In this document: positions 26,706-36,746 of the stretch, in pieces
Layout: every line of letters starts with the position of its first letter
Numbering within the stretch: the first letter of the stretch is position 1
NCBI RefSeq assembly: GCF_028285745.1
Contig: NZ_JANQOP010000186.1
Location: 1 to 45,562 of the forward strand
Source of the DNA: Acaryochloris sp. IP29b_bin.137
GTDB taxonomy: Bacteria; Cyanobacteriota; Cyanobacteriia; Thermosynechococcales; Thermosynechococcaceae
Direction of reading: 5' to 3'
Length of the DNA: 45,562 nucleotides
Program-made: the position numbers and the translations under genes
Notes under the pieces: model-generated
What the model saw: the letters and a program-made list of their open reading frames with translations, nothing else
Databases searched by the model: none
Told to the model about the DNA's origin: nothing

Positions 26706-28288
26706 TACTGCAAATTCACGATATAGGCATCCCGAATCCCTTCTACATTGGTGATTTCAGATAGAACGCCTTCCGGTAAAGGATCATCCAAGCTGAGCAC
26801 CATAACTGCAGATCCGCGCACCATTTTACGGCCCACTTGCATACTGGCGATATTGACGTTGAAGCTGCCGAGCTGAGAACCAATTTGGCCGATAATACCT
26901 GGCATATCCCGATGCACTGTAAGCAGCATATGGCGAGTCGGAACTACGTTGATGGGGAAATCATCAATATTGGTAATCCGCAGCTCATTTTCACCTAAGA
27001 TAGCACCAGTGACGGATCGTGTTTCCGAGGGACCTTTGGCGGAAAGTTGAATCGACCCTGAATAGTCTCGAACTGAAGCATCACGGGTTTCAACGACACG
27101 AATCCCCCGATCTTTAGCTTCGATGCCAGCATTGACATAGTTGACGCGCTCCCGCAGAGCAGGAGAGAGGAGTCCCTTAAGGGCAGCGACAACAATGGGC
27201 TGACTATCGTTTGAGGCCAGTTCTCCTTGCAACCGCACGTCTAGAGATTCAATTCGACCGCCAGCCAATTGACCGACGAGATTTCCCAAGGTCTCGGCTA
27301 AGAGCATATAGGGCTTGAGTTTCTCTAAGACGTCGGGGCGCAAACCAGGGATATTCACGGCAGAACGAGCCGGTAATCCTAGAAGAACATCCCGAATTTG
27401 CTCCGCTACATCCACTGCCACATTGGTTTGGGCCTCCTCAGTGGATGCCCCGAGGTGTGGAGTCAAAATAATATCTTGCTCTAAGTGACACAGGGGAGAG
27501 TCTCCTAATGGCTCATTGGCATAAACATCTAAGGCGGCGGCAGCAATTTGTCCCGATTCCAGAGCTTGGGCTAAAGCCGCTTCATCGATAATGCCGCCCC
27601 GAGCACAGTTGATAATGCGGGCCGTGGGCTTCATTTTGCTGAGGTTGTCAGCATTAATCAAATTTTGGGTTTCGGGGGTTTTAGGAAGATGCAAGGTGAT
27701 ATAGTCTGATTCTTGAAAGAGGAAATCCAATTCCACCAAGCGGCAGCCTAGCTGTTCTGCTCGTTCTTGGGATAAAAAGGGGTCGTAGGCCAGTAGCTTC
27801 ATGCCCATGGCCCGAGCGACTGTCGCCACATGGGAGCCAATTTTGCCGAGCCCGACAACCCCTAGGGTCTTTTTATAGACTTCTACACCTGTAAATTTTT
27901 TGCGCTCCCACTTTCCTGCTTTAACGGACTGATTCGCATCGGGGATATGGCGGGAGAGGGACAGCATTAAGGCTAAGGCATGTTCTGCCGCCGCAATGGT
28001 GTTCCCTTCGGGAGAATTCACCACCACGATGCCCTTGCGGGTCGCGGTGGGCACATCCACATTATCGACTCCAACCCCAGCGCGGCCAATAATTTTGAGC
28101 TGGGTGGCTGCTTCAATCACTGCTTCTGTAACTTGGGTGCCCGACCGAATCATCAGGGCATCGTACTCAGGAATAATTTGGATGAGTTCTTCGGGAGAAA
28201 GCTTGGTTTTAACATCAACCTGGGCAACTTGACCGAGAAGGTCAATGCCAGAAGGGTCAATTGGATCCGAGACGAGAACCTTGGGCAT
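26705..28288 (-). CDS. serA: D-3-phosphoglycerate dehydrogenase, long form with ACT domain
   Basis: 527 residues from ATG 28288; the open frame extends 21 codons upstream but the family starts at MPKVLVSD. It oxidises 3-phosphoglycerate to phosphohydroxypyruvate, the first step of serine synthesis. NAD motif GLGKIG is at about 146-151, followed by ARGGIIDE and PHLGAST with the catalytic His. The intervening domain and a C-terminal ACT domain (about 450-527) mark it as the long form, often controlled by serine. It is coupled to prmA downstream. Confidence 0.95.
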   Translation of the reverse strand: MPKVLVSDPIDPSGIDLLGQVAQVDVKTKLSPEELIQIIPEYDALMIRSGTQVTEAVIEAATQLKIIGRAGVGVDNVDVPTATRKGIVVVNSPEGNTIAAAEHALALMLSLSRHIPDANQSVKAGKWERKKFTGVEVYKKTLGVVGLGKIGSHVATVARAMGMKLLAYDPFLSQERAEQLGCRLVELDFLFQESDYITLHLPKTPETQNLINADNLSKMKPTARIINCARGGIIDEAALAQALESGQIAAAALDVYANEPLGDSPLCHLEQDIILTPHLGASTEEAQTNVAVDVAEQIRDVLLGLPARSAVNIPGLRPDVLEKLKPYMLLAETLGNLVGQLAGGRIESLDVRLQGELASNDSQPIVVAALKGLLSPALRERVNYVNAGIEAKDRGIRVVETRDASVRDYSGSIQLSAKGPSETRSVTGAILGENELRITNIDDFPINVVPTRHMLLTVHRDMPGIIGQIGSQLGSFNVNIASMQVGRKMVRGSAVMVLSLDDPLPEGVLSEITNVEGIRDAYIVNLQ

Positions 28289-28425
28289 AACAGGAAAGGA
28301 GAATGAAAGTTCACAGGGATGAACAGAACGGAATGGACCCATTTCTGACACCTCAGTTCGCCATTCTACAAGAACCCCGAGGGAAGAACTAGGGTAAAAA
28401 AGATAAAGCTCATGCAGCCGAATGC

Positions 28426-30639
28426 CTATTCCTTTTCCAGTACGTCAGCAAAGGCTAAATTTTGAGACGCCAGCACAAACAAGGTGGTGGGTAACCCTAA
28501 GGTTCGAGTCTGTAAATTCTCGTAATATTCACTAAAGTGTTCATCGGGGCGGGCCATCCCTAGAATAACGAGATCAGCCCCTTTGGAAGAGGATTTTAAG
28601 ATCTGGGCAAAGGGACGTCCATTGGCAATGATCACTTGGGAAACCGCACGAATACGGAGGCGCTTAACGACATCGTCAAGGTTGCGTTGAGCGGCTTGGG
28701 CGGCAGACTGATCGGGGACAACGAGTTTGAGCCAAATTTCGGTCTGCCGCCACACCATACTGGTCCGCAATAAGTCAGCCAAGATCAGCATCAGACCGCC
28801 ATTTTGCTTTAAACCGCCCCACCAGACATCAATTCGGCTGCAGAAGTTGGGAAAGCGGTTTTGATGATTGTCTTGGTACCGGAGAATGGCAACATTTCGT
28901 TGAGCTTGGTGGAAATGGGCAATCATTTGGCAGTAGCGATCTCGACTCGTAGCGTTTTCCGTATTGCCCAACAAAATGGTGTTAGGGACTAAGGCTCCAA
29001 GACCGTAAGCTTCGACCAAACGTTCTGCCCCACCAAAGGGATCGCTATCGCGAACAAAACGAACGAGGGCTTTAACTCCTTTGCGATCCAAATAGTCTTT
29101 CACCATCGCTTCCATCGTGGTCTGTTGCGCTACGTCTCTCGCCTCTGCCGGGAGAACACTGGAAACAGTAATGAGGCCGCGATTGTGGGTAAGAGCAGAG
29201 GCTACCTGGACCAGATGCCATCGGCGAGTGGGAATGCCTGATAACACCAAAATATGTGGTCGCCAGTTTTTCGGGTCGGGGGCATTGCTAATTTGAAACA
29301 GTCCCTTGCGGACCACAGTCATCCATATGCCCCGACGGACATCTCCCCAGGCGCTTTCCAACTGCTGGCGCTCTAGCCATAGGTAGATGGCCAATACAAT
29401 CAGAGCCGCGACAATGGTTGCCAGCCCGTTGATCAAAAACATAACAGCAATACATCCCAAAGCACCCATCAGGGAAAAAATCCAGTGGATGCGGAAGGTG
29501 GGACGGAAAGAAGGGCTTTGAAGAAAGCTTTCCACGCCAGCCGCCACGTTAAGGACCATATAGGTGGTCAAGAAAAACATACTGAGAACCGGGGCAATCA
29601 AATTGAGATCGCCGATGGAGACTACCGCTAAGGCAATCCCTAAGGTAAACAGCGTGCCCAGTCGGGGTTCATCCGTGGGGCCGCTGCCAATTCCCAGCCA
29701 CCGAAGACTGCGAGGCAAGATGCGATCGCGCGCCAATGCCTGTAAGACTCGGGGAGCCCCTAAAATACTGCCAATCGCACTGGAAAGAGTGGCGCCCCAG
29801 ACTCCCAATAAGATGGCATCGCCCCAAAAAGCAATTTCCCGCATCACTAGGGGATTTTGCATCAGGGTGCCAGGTTCGGCTCGCATAGTGAGCAGGATCG
29901 GCAATACCATATAGATCACATAGCCGGTTCCCACCGCAGCCAATGTGCCTTGCGGGATCGACCGGGCCGGATCTTTGAGATCGCCGGACATACTGACGCC
30001 CGCCATAATACCGGTGACGGCCGGGAAAAAGACGGCAAAGACTTCCCAAAAACTCTTGGCTTGAGGAATGGCATCGGTCCCTGTTTCTGGTGGCACCGCA
30101 TGACCAAATCCAAAGGAGATCAGGGAGAGGGCAATGGCTGCCATAATCCCAAATTGGGCTTTGATGGCAATATCGGCTGACTTTAAGGCCAAACCCGCCA
30201 CTAATAGGGTGGTAATGGCAGCCACTAGGGTTTGATTGAGGCTGGGAAAGATGCGAACCAGACTTTCGGCAAAGCCAATGGTGTAGAGGGCCACAGAGAC
30301 AGCCTGGGCAAAAAATAGGGGAATCCCCACGGCCCCACCTGTTTCAATCCCAAGGGAGCGGCTAATCATGTAGTAGGCTCCCCCAGTCCGCACCACCTGA
30401 TCGGTGGCAATTGCAGAAATAGACAGGGCCGTTAAAAAGGTGATCGAAGTGGCTAGGGTGACGATCACCAAAGTATTAAACAGACCGACATTGCCCACAA
30501 CCCAACCAAAGCGTAGGTACATAATCACGCCCAGGATGGTCAGCAAGGAGGGAGTATAAACGCCTGCAAATGTGCCTAGTCCAGGCGTTTCTTCGGTACT
30601 AGCCTGGGCCTTAGACCGACGCAGAGGGAATTGGGGCAT
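28426..30639 (-). CDS. Cation-chloride cotransporter-like APC-superfamily permease
   Basis: 737 residues from ATG 30639 (the frame opens at a TTG six bases earlier). The N-terminal 460 residues hold about 12 hydrophobic segments beginning GVYTPSLLTILGVIMYLRFGWVVGN, the typical opening of SLC12/CCC proteins, with GGAYYMISRSLG after the third segment. The C-terminal soluble half (about 470-737) resembles the cytosolic domain of CCC transporters, including a UspA-like ending (ADLVILGMARP). Probably moves K+/Na+ with Cl-, or amino acids; the substrate is not set by sequence alone. Confidence 0.85.
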   Translation of the reverse strand: MPQFPLRRSKAQASTEETPGLGTFAGVYTPSLLTILGVIMYLRFGWVVGNVGLFNTLVIVTLATSITFLTALSISAIATDQVVRTGGAYYMISRSLGIETGGAVGIPLFFAQAVSVALYTIGFAESLVRIFPSLNQTLVAAITTLLVAGLALKSADIAIKAQFGIMAAIALSLISFGFGHAVPPETGTDAIPQAKSFWEVFAVFFPAVTGIMAGVSMSGDLKDPARSIPQGTLAAVGTGYVIYMVLPILLTMRAEPGTLMQNPLVMREIAFWGDAILLGVWGATLSSAIGSILGAPRVLQALARDRILPRSLRWLGIGSGPTDEPRLGTLFTLGIALAVVSIGDLNLIAPVLSMFFLTTYMVLNVAAGVESFLQSPSFRPTFRIHWIFSLMGALGCIAVMFLINGLATIVAALIVLAIYLWLERQQLESAWGDVRRGIWMTVVRKGLFQISNAPDPKNWRPHILVLSGIPTRRWHLVQVASALTHNRGLITVSSVLPAEARDVAQQTTMEAMVKDYLDRKGVKALVRFVRDSDPFGGAERLVEAYGLGALVPNTILLGNTENATSRDRYCQMIAHFHQAQRNVAILRYQDNHQNRFPNFCSRIDVWWGGLKQNGGLMLILADLLRTSMVWRQTEIWLKLVVPDQSAAQAAQRNLDDVVKRLRIRAVSQVIIANGRPFAQILKSSSKGADLVILGMARPDEHFSEYYENLQTRTLGLPTTLFVLASQNLAFADVLEKE

Positions 30640-31771
30640 AGACAAACTTGCACATGGAGGATTGCGGGCCTCAGTTACTATCTCACAAACTTTTGGCGGT
30701 AGGATTAATGGCTGAGGTGTGTAGCATTGTACTTCGCTTCCCTCTCCCCTTGCTTAATAAGGGCTACAAACCGATTTGCCTGCCATGTGGATGCAATTGG
30801 ATATTCTGTATCCCATCTTGCCAGGAGATAAAAATACACGCTAGAAACGCGACAAACTAAGGCAAAGTCCACCGACAACTAAGGACACCGATTGACCGAT
30901 TTATTTACTGATTTTTCTTATCGGCTTTAAAGAGTGACATGCTGCGTTATTAGCCTTGATGTGTGATTTACAGATGCCCCTTGAACACCATCAGGCCCAA
31001 CAGGGTACCCAGATAATAAAGTTGAAGCAGAAGAGGTATCAGGTTGTTTGCGTTAGTTGGCTGATGCACAGCAGTTCTGCCACATTCGGGGTGATAGGCC
31101 GACCTTCAAAGCAAAGATATGCCTGGGCTGGATCCACTCAGAAATATTTTTTCTAGCCATTCTGGCATACCAGTGCTTTAGCTTGAGTAGTTACAAATCT
31201 TAATTATTTTCAAGTTAAGTTAAGTTTTGCTACTTCTTTGCTTCGGCCTCTGCCCTAGCTATCTACGGGTCAATTCCCTAAATCTGGTGAGTGACTTCTG
31301 CTACCCTACACTACATCTAGCGCTCTCCTAGGAACGATACTCCAAGACCCTAGTGAATTAGATCACTGGATTGTGGTGATCCACATCAATCAGTGCTCTA
31401 CTAAAAGAGATAAAGCGCTCACAGTCTTGGGGGACTTGCCAGTATTCCATACTTCATTCTGGAAGTTCAGAGCAAGGGATGTCGTTTTCAATGGTTTAAG
31501 TCATAATTGCGGTGGAAGTCACTGTAGACTGTCCCAATTTTCGTGAGAAAGGCTACAATCATGGAGGTTTAGCAATAGCCGAGCGGCCAAAATCCGATTT
31601 AGGACGGTACTTGATCCGCTTCTCAGGCTTTGAATTGCCCTGTCCATACTACTGAGGGCAAGTTCAATCGACCTCTGAATTCAACGCCTTAACTGAATTT
31701 GTTAGATTCGGTTGTAGTGAGTAAATATGGTTCTCCTATCGTCTTAATTAGGGAGTATTGAGGAATCCGGC
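30640..31771. other. Long region upstream of the sigma factor gene
   Basis: About 1.1 kb between divergent genes. Two short rightward frames (30648-30860 and 30956-31156) have no features of real proteins. A dyad at 31364-31395 and a TACAAT near 31554 are the only possible control signals seen. Principal sigma genes of cyanobacteria often have long, multi-promoter leaders, which could explain the space. Confidence 0.5.
31364..31395. repeat. Imperfect dyad upstream of the sigma gene
   Basis: CACTG and CAGTG flank an inner palindrome TGTGG-TGAT-CCACA. It lies about 380 bp before the sigma gene start and may be an operator or RNA stem. Confidence 0.4.
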
Positions 31772-32887
31772 ATGACCCAAGCCAATAATGTACTAGAAGC
31801 TATCCAAGCCCCAGCAAATGATTTAGATCATCTGGTTGAGGAGGCGGCCAGTAGCGCTAGTGAGGATAACCAATCCGATGAAGGAGGGAAAACGAGCAAA
31901 GCTCGCACTGCCCGTCGTCGGGGTCAATCCAAGAAGAAGCATTACACAGAAGATTCCATCCGGCTTTATTTACAAGAAATCGGTAGAATCCGGTTGTTGC
32001 GAGCTGATGAAGAAATCGAGTTAGCTCGTAAGATTGCAGACTTGCTTGAGCTGGAACGCATTCGGGATGATCTGTATGATCGGCTCGAACGTGAACCCCA
32101 TCTCCAAGAGTGGGCCACGGAAGTTGATATGCCCCTCAATCGATTTCGCCATCGCTTACATACCGGCCAGCGAGCTAAGGACAAGATGGTGCAGTCCAAC
32201 CTTAGATTGGTGGTGTCCATTGCTAAAAAATACATGAATCGGGGGCTGTCTTTCCAAGACCTAATTCAAGAAGGAAGCCTTGGCTTGATTCGAGCTGCTG
32301 AGAAGTTTGATCACGAGAAAGGATACAAGTTCTCCACCTATGCCACCTGGTGGATTCGTCAGGCCATTACCCGTGCGATCGCAGATCAATCCCGCACCAT
32401 TCGCCTCCCAGTTCACCTGTACGAAACCATATCTCGCATCAAGAAAACCACTAAACTTCTCTCCCAAGAAATGGGTCGCAAGCCCACGGAAGAAGAAATT
32501 GCCACTCGCATGGAAATGACCATCGAGAAACTGCGTTTTATTGCCAAGTCAGCCCAGCTCCCCATCTCTTTGGAAACGCCTATTGGCAAAGAAGAAGACT
32601 CCCGCTTAGGGGACTTTATTGAGTCCGATGGGGAAACCCCAGAGGATCAAGTTTCCAAGAGTCTGCTTCGCGAAGATCTAGAAACGGTTCTCGACACCCT
32701 TAGCCCCCGCGAGCGTGATGTTCTGAAGCTGCGCTATGGACTAGACGATGGCCGGATGAAGACCTTAGAAGAAATTGGTCAAATCTTTAACGTTACTCGT
32801 GAGCGGATTCGGCAAATTGAAGCCAAAGCGTTGCGTAAACTGCGCCATCCTAACCGCAATAGCGTATTGAAAGAGTATATTCGCTAG
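31772..32887 (+). CDS. rpoD/sigA: Principal (group 1) RNA polymerase sigma factor
   Basis: 371 residues. It directs RNA polymerase to housekeeping promoters. An acidic then basic N-terminal section (about 1-56) precedes region 1.2 (about 60-90), region 2 with [16 protein letters not shown] and [11 protein letters not shown] (about 143-205), region 3 (about 210-300) and region 4 with the [30 protein letters not shown] (about 332-357, given as consecutive parts [10 protein letters not shown] and [11 protein letters not shown]). The wording is that of cyanobacterial group 1 SigA rather than the shorter groups 2 and 3. ATG 31772 has GAGGA about 8 nt upstream. A strong terminator follows. Confidence 0.95.
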   Translation: MTQANNVLEAIQAPANDLDHLVEEAASSASEDNQSDEGGKTSKARTARRRGQSKKKHYTEDSIRLYLQEIGRIRLLRADEEIELARKIADLLELERIRDDLYDRLEREPHLQEWATEVDMPLNRFRHRLHTGQRAKDKMVQSNLRLVVSIAKKYMNRGLSFQDLIQEGSLGLIRAAEKFDHEKGYKFSTYATWWIRQAITRAIADQSRTIRLPVHLYETISRIKKTTKLLSQEMGRKPTEEEIATRMEMTIEKLRFIAKSAQLPISLETPIGKEEDSRLGDFIESDGETPEDQVSKSLLREDLETVLDTLSPRERDVLKLRYGLDDGRMKTLEEIGQIFNVTRERIRQIEAKALRKLRHPNRNSVLKEYIR

Positions 32888-32913
32888 TCTCAATAATCAG
32901 TAAGTCAATAAAC

Positions 32914-32950
32914 AAGAGGATGCCGTACTTCAATGGCATCCTCTTCTTTT
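32914..32950 (+). terminator. Intrinsic terminator after the sigma gene
   Basis: An 11-bp perfect stem (AAGAGGATGCC / GGCATCCTCTT) with a 10-nt loop followed by CTTTT, 26 nt after the stop. The opposite strand has an A-rich flank, so it may also serve the convergent SulP gene. Confidence 0.88.
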
Positions 32951-32982
32951 ATTTCAGCTTCTTAATCTGACAGTCGACCCAC

Positions 32983-34698
32983 CTAAACTTCCTTCTCGCT
33001 AGGAAGCGGACTGCGAGATAGGGGCACATAGAGCAGTGCCGCAGCTTCATATAGGGCATCTAATCGGCGAATAAACCAACTGTCTTTGGGGAGATTGTGA
33101 ATGGATTCAATCCGATGCAAACGTTCTGCGACCTGTCCATGTACGCCTACTAAAAAAACTACTTTTCCTGTATTCTCTGCATCTTTGAGGATATTCTCAA
33201 TGGCTAAGGAAGCCGTAATGCCTACTCGGGTAACATCACTGAGATCTAAAATCAACACTTTGTAGGCTTTAACAATAGACAGTCGCTGAGAGATAGACTT
33301 AGCTGCGCCAAAACTCATCGGGCCGCTAAAGAAAAAGAGCAGAATTTGACCCTTAGCCCTGGCAATAATATCTTTCTCAACCTGACTGATTTGCTGATCA
33401 TCCGTGGGCCCCGTAATCGTTCGCATAGTTTGTACTTGCAAATCGGTCAAACTTTTAATCGTCAACAGATTAGCCAGAAACGCACCCACGGCCACTGCAG
33501 TCACTAGATCCACAAACACGGTCAAGAACATGACCAGATACATGACTCCTGCCCCTTTCAGCGACAGCCGATGAGCCCGTTTGAGAAAACTCCAATCAAT
33601 AATGTCAATCCCCACTTTAATCAGAATTCCCGCTAAAACAGCATTGGGAATGGGTTCTGTTAAGCGGGAGGCACCAATGACAATCACAGCCAAAACAACC
33701 GCATGAATAATGCCAGATAAAGGGGTTTGTCCTCCCGACTTGGCATTAATCACGGTGCGCATAGTTGCTCCAGCCCCTGGTAGTCCTCCCATCATGCCAG
33801 CCATAAGGTTCCCTAATCCTTGGCCGATCAATTCTCGATCGGAATCATGCTGGGTGTGAGTGATATTATCGGCAACTAATGAGGTTAAAAGCGAATCGAT
33901 GGAACCCAACATAGCCAACATCACGCTGTAGCCCAGCATGGTTTTGGCATACTTTAGTTGGAACATCGGCATCTGCAACTCTGGCAGTCCGGCAGGGATC
34001 CGTCCAATCACCGGAATTCCACTCTCGGGAAATCCATAAACCGAAATTAAGGTGCAGACGACCAGGGCAATTAACGGTGCCGGCAAAATTCGATTTAACC
34101 GGGGCGGAGCAGCAAACACAATCATCAAGGTTAGAAGTCCTAACCCGAGAGCAACTGGATTGATATCTGTCACCACGCCTGGGAGTTGTTGCAGGGCATT
34201 GATGGCCTTAGAAGAAGCTTTATGTCCCAGTAATGGCGAAATCTGCAGCGTAATGATGATCAAACCCACACCAGACATAAATCCCGAGATAACGGTGTAG
34301 GGCATTAATGTAATGTATTTCCCTAACCGTAAGACCCCAAATAAGATTTGGAATAGCCCTGCCATCATCACAACGGTGAAGGCCATGGCCAGGCCCGTTG
34401 CAGGGTCATCCTTCATCAAGGCCGTAAAAATAGTCGCCATGACGACGGACATGGGGCCAGTCGGTCCCGAAATTTGTGAGGGTGTCCCTCCACAAAGGGA
34501 AGCAAAGAAACCGACTCCAATAGCGCCGTACAATCCAGCAATAGCGCCTGAATTGGTCGGGACATCTGCAGTAGCGGAGACCCCAAAAGCGAGGGCTAAG
34601 GGTAATGCAACAATCGCTGCGGTCATTCCACCCAGCAGATCACCTCGAAAGTTGCGAAAGTGTAGGTTATTCACAAACCTATACTGAGCTGTTGCCAT
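32983..34698 (-). CDS. SulP-family anion transporter, BicA-like, with STAS domain
   Basis: 571 residues from ATG 34698. Eleven or more hydrophobic segments in residues of about 20-420, starting FRGDLLGGMTAAIVALPLAL and with the SulP motif GGTPSQISGPTGPM. A C-terminal STAS domain (about 445-560, around LILDLSDVTRVGITAS) follows. The opening and GPTGPM region resemble BicA, the low-affinity Na+-dependent bicarbonate transporter of cyanobacteria, where the motif reads SEPTGPM. Bicarbonate is thus a reasonable substrate guess, with sulfate as alternative. The frame runs 21 codons further upstream, but those residues cross palindromic promoter-like DNA and are not expected. Confidence 0.88.
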   Translation of the reverse strand: MATAQYRFVNNLHFRNFRGDLLGGMTAAIVALPLALAFGVSATADVPTNSGAIAGLYGAIGVGFFASLCGGTPSQISGPTGPMSVVMATIFTALMKDDPATGLAMAFTVVMMAGLFQILFGVLRLGKYITLMPYTVISGFMSGVGLIIITLQISPLLGHKASSKAINALQQLPGVVTDINPVALGLGLLTLMIVFAAPPRLNRILPAPLIALVVCTLISVYGFPESGIPVIGRIPAGLPELQMPMFQLKYAKTMLGYSVMLAMLGSIDSLLTSLVADNITHTQHDSDRELIGQGLGNLMAGMMGGLPGAGATMRTVINAKSGGQTPLSGIIHAVVLAVIVIGASRLTEPIPNAVLAGILIKVGIDIIDWSFLKRAHRLSLKGAGVMYLVMFLTVFVDLVTAVAVGAFLANLLTIKSLTDLQVQTMRTITGPTDDQQISQVEKDIIARAKGQILLFFFSGPMSFGAAKSISQRLSIVKAYKVLILDLSDVTRVGITASLAIENILKDAENTGKVVFLVGVHGQVAERLHRIESIHNLPKDSWFIRRLDALYEAAALLYVPLSRSPLPSEKEV

Positions 34699-34763
34699 TA
34701 CGCGGAGCCTGTATTTAATTCTTAGGTGAGTAAGATTATAAGCCCAAGCCCATGAAATCAAGG

Positions 34764-34805
34764 GTCACGTGACTAGCACGTACAAGTTGAAGTGAGTATT
34801 CACTT
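34764..34805. promoter_or_regulatory. Two palindromes upstream of the SulP gene
   Basis: GTCACGTGAC is a perfect 10-bp palindrome, and AAGTGA and TCACTT form a perfect 6-bp dyad with 4-bp spacer 16 bp further. Location in the upstream region of a leftward transporter gene suggests operators; the regulator is unknown. Confidence 0.4.
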
Positions 34806-35041
34806 AACTTAAAAGAAATTTATAAAAACTCAACCCCCACTTATTCACTTATTGGTTTCTACAACCCTTCTAAAACAGATTCTCTCTTACAATGATGCTG
34901 GCTTTGAGGATCAACAGATACTGCGTTTTGATGGCTTTTTGACTCCGTTTGATCTGACTCATGTTGGAGCTTGTTCTGTCCCACCTGTTCTCCCAATCTC
35001 TTTAAAGAGATAGAAATAGACCCGGAAGGGACAAATTGCAG

Positions 35042-35071
35042 TTGCCAAGTACACTCATTGATGTCTATACT
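35042..35071 (+). promoter_or_regulatory. Candidate tRNA promoter
   Basis: TTGCCA (35042-35047), 18-nt spacer, TATACT (35066-35071), 12 bp before the mature tRNA 5' end. Confidence 0.65.
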
Positions 35072-35083
35072 GAGGTTTCGCGC

Positions 35084-35160
<77 letters not shown>

Positions 35161-35171
35161 GTGCTTAGGGG

Positions 35172-35208
35172 TACCCCAGGGATAACAATCTCTGGGGTAT
35201 TCTTTTTT
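35172..35208 (+). terminator. tRNA terminator
   Basis: Stem TACCCCAG / CTGGGGTA (8 bp) with a 12-nt loop, then TTCTTTTTT. Starts 12 nt after the tRNA. Confidence 0.88.
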
Positions 35209-35288
35209 AAATAAGTCCTGACATTTCTCAGGGCAATCTGCGAGAATGGCGAGGACGGGATGTCGAGATTGTTGAGGATCTTAAGTCT

Positions 35289-36740
35289 ATGTCTGCTCAA
35301 TCATCACAACGGATTTTTTGGGGTGCTGGCACCCTTGTCTTGTTTATTTGGTTCTTGATCCCCGGTGGTCATCATGGATTTTCCGAATTTTTAACCGCGG
35401 GGATGGTCGTCGGTTTAGGCAGTTTGGCCGTTAGCCTCAAGTTTTTTCCAGGCTTAAAGCGCCAAGTCCCTGACCTAGATGCCACTCAAATTTCTCGACC
35501 TATTGTTGAAAAGACTGTAGCCACCAGCGAATCGTTGCTTGAGCAACTTGAAACCCTTGCAGAACCCACACCTCAATCTGCGGCCTTCAAGGAGCAACTC
35601 CAGCAAATAGACTTGCATCGACAAGAGCCTCGCCTATTGGTGACGGGAGCACCTGGCGTCGGTAAATCGACGTTAATGGCGTTGCTCCAATCCCGGTGGT
35701 GCCAATTTCAGAAAGATCCTTGTGCCGTCACGGAAATAGGAAGTCTATCTCACTCAGCTACCCTAGAGATCTCTCCTGCCATGATGGCGGCGGATCTGAT
35801 TCTTTATGTGATTCAGGGTGACCTTACGGAGTCTGAACACCAGTGTTTACAAACGTTGCAATCTCTTAAGCAGCGAGTTTTGGTTGTGTTGAACAAGCAA
35901 GATCAATATCTGCCGACCCAACGTTTAATTTTGCAACAGAAAATACAGCAGCGATTGCAGCCTTGGCTGTCAGAATCAGATATTGTTGCTGTCTCTGCTC
36001 ATCCCCAGGCCGTTAAAGTGCGTCGCTTCAGTGAAGATGGTTCCTGTCAGGAAGACTTAGAGCACCCCCAGCCCGATCTGTCCGGCTTAGTCCAGCGCCT
36101 TGATCAAGTGATGGCCGCTGAGAAGGAACAACTCATTCTATTTCAGGCGTATCAGCAAACCGTTACCTTACGCACCCAAGTCCAAGGGGCGCTCAATGGT
36201 GTCCGTCGTCAGTTGGCGTCACCCATTATTGAACGATATCAGTGGATTACAGGGGCAACTGCTTTTGCCAATCCGGTGCCCACCTTAGATATGCTAGCCG
36301 CAGCAGCAATCAGCGCCAAAATGGTGACGGAGTTGGGATCTTTGTATCGGCTGAAGTTTTCGCTGGCTCAGGCCCAGGTCGTTGCCAGCACCTTAGCGAC
36401 TGCCATGCTCAAACTCGGCTTAGTCGAGGTTTCGACGCAAGCCCTCAGTTCACTGCTGAAAGGACACCACTTTACCTTTGTCGCTGGGGGGCTGGTTCAA
36501 GGAGTGAGTACGGCCCATTTAACTCGAGTTGCTGGCTTGAGTTTGATCGAGCATTTTCAGGAACTCAGTGACCTAGCGGTTGCTGCTCCAGAGTCAAATT
36601 GGGATCCAGAGAAACTGAAGCAGATTGTGGCAAAAGTCTTTCAGGAGCATCAGAAAGTGGATGCCCTCAAGGCCTTTGCTCAGCAATCTATTGGTCGGTT
36701 CCGCCGTCAAGGGGGTCTGTTAGAAGCCCCTGCATCCTAA
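35289..36740 (+). CDS. P-loop GTPase-like protein with DUF697-type tail, G3 motif missing
   Basis: 483 residues. Two hydrophobic N-terminal segments (about 9-25 and 35-52) anchor it in a membrane. G1 is good: GAPGVGKST at about 120-128; G4 is NKQD at about 202-205. Between them only about 40 residues separate the P-loop helix from the ADLILYVIQ strand, and no DxPG (G3) is seen; TEIG is followed almost at once by the next helix. Related cyanobacterial GTPases have about 25 more residues there, including DTPG. The C-terminal part (about 310-440) resembles DUF697/YcjF with ITGATAFANPVPTLDMLAA. The next GTPase gene starts 6 nt after the stop. Hydrolysis is doubtful. Confidence 0.82.
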   Translation: MSAQSSQRIFWGAGTLVLFIWFLIPGGHHGFSEFLTAGMVVGLGSLAVSLKFFPGLKRQVPDLDATQISRPIVEKTVATSESLLEQLETLAEPTPQSAAFKEQLQQIDLHRQEPRLLVTGAPGVGKSTLMALLQSRWCQFQKDPCAVTEIGSLSHSATLEISPAMMAADLILYVIQGDLTESEHQCLQTLQSLKQRVLVVLNKQDQYLPTQRLILQQKIQQRLQPWLSESDIVAVSAHPQAVKVRRFSEDGSCQEDLEHPQPDLSGLVQRLDQVMAAEKEQLILFQAYQQTVTLRTQVQGALNGVRRQLASPIIERYQWITGATAFANPVPTLDMLAAAAISAKMVTELGSLYRLKFSLAQAQVVASTLATAMLKLGLVEVSTQALSSLLKGHHFTFVAGGLVQGVSTAHLTRVAGLSLIEHFQELSDLAVAAPESNWDPEKLKQIVAKVFQEHQKVDALKAFAQQSIGRFRRQGGLLEAPAS

Positions 36741-36746
36741 GCGATT

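Larger units (their letters stand above)
34699..35083. other. Intergenic region between SulP and tRNA genes
   Basis: 385 bases. It holds GTCACGTGAC (34764-34773), AAGTGA-GTAT-TCACTT (34790-34805) and the tRNA promoter (35042-35071). The first two lie 65-110 bp upstream of the leftward SulP start and could be operators. Confidence 0.5.

Noticed and set aside
29669..30049. Long leftward frame inside the CCC transporter gene
   Set aside because: It is in a different register on the same strand as a conserved transporter and is rich in Arg, His and Gly, as expected of a shadow frame.
30648..31156. Two short rightward frames before the sigma gene
   Set aside because: Neither product looks like a folded or exported protein, and no ribosome-binding site was seen.
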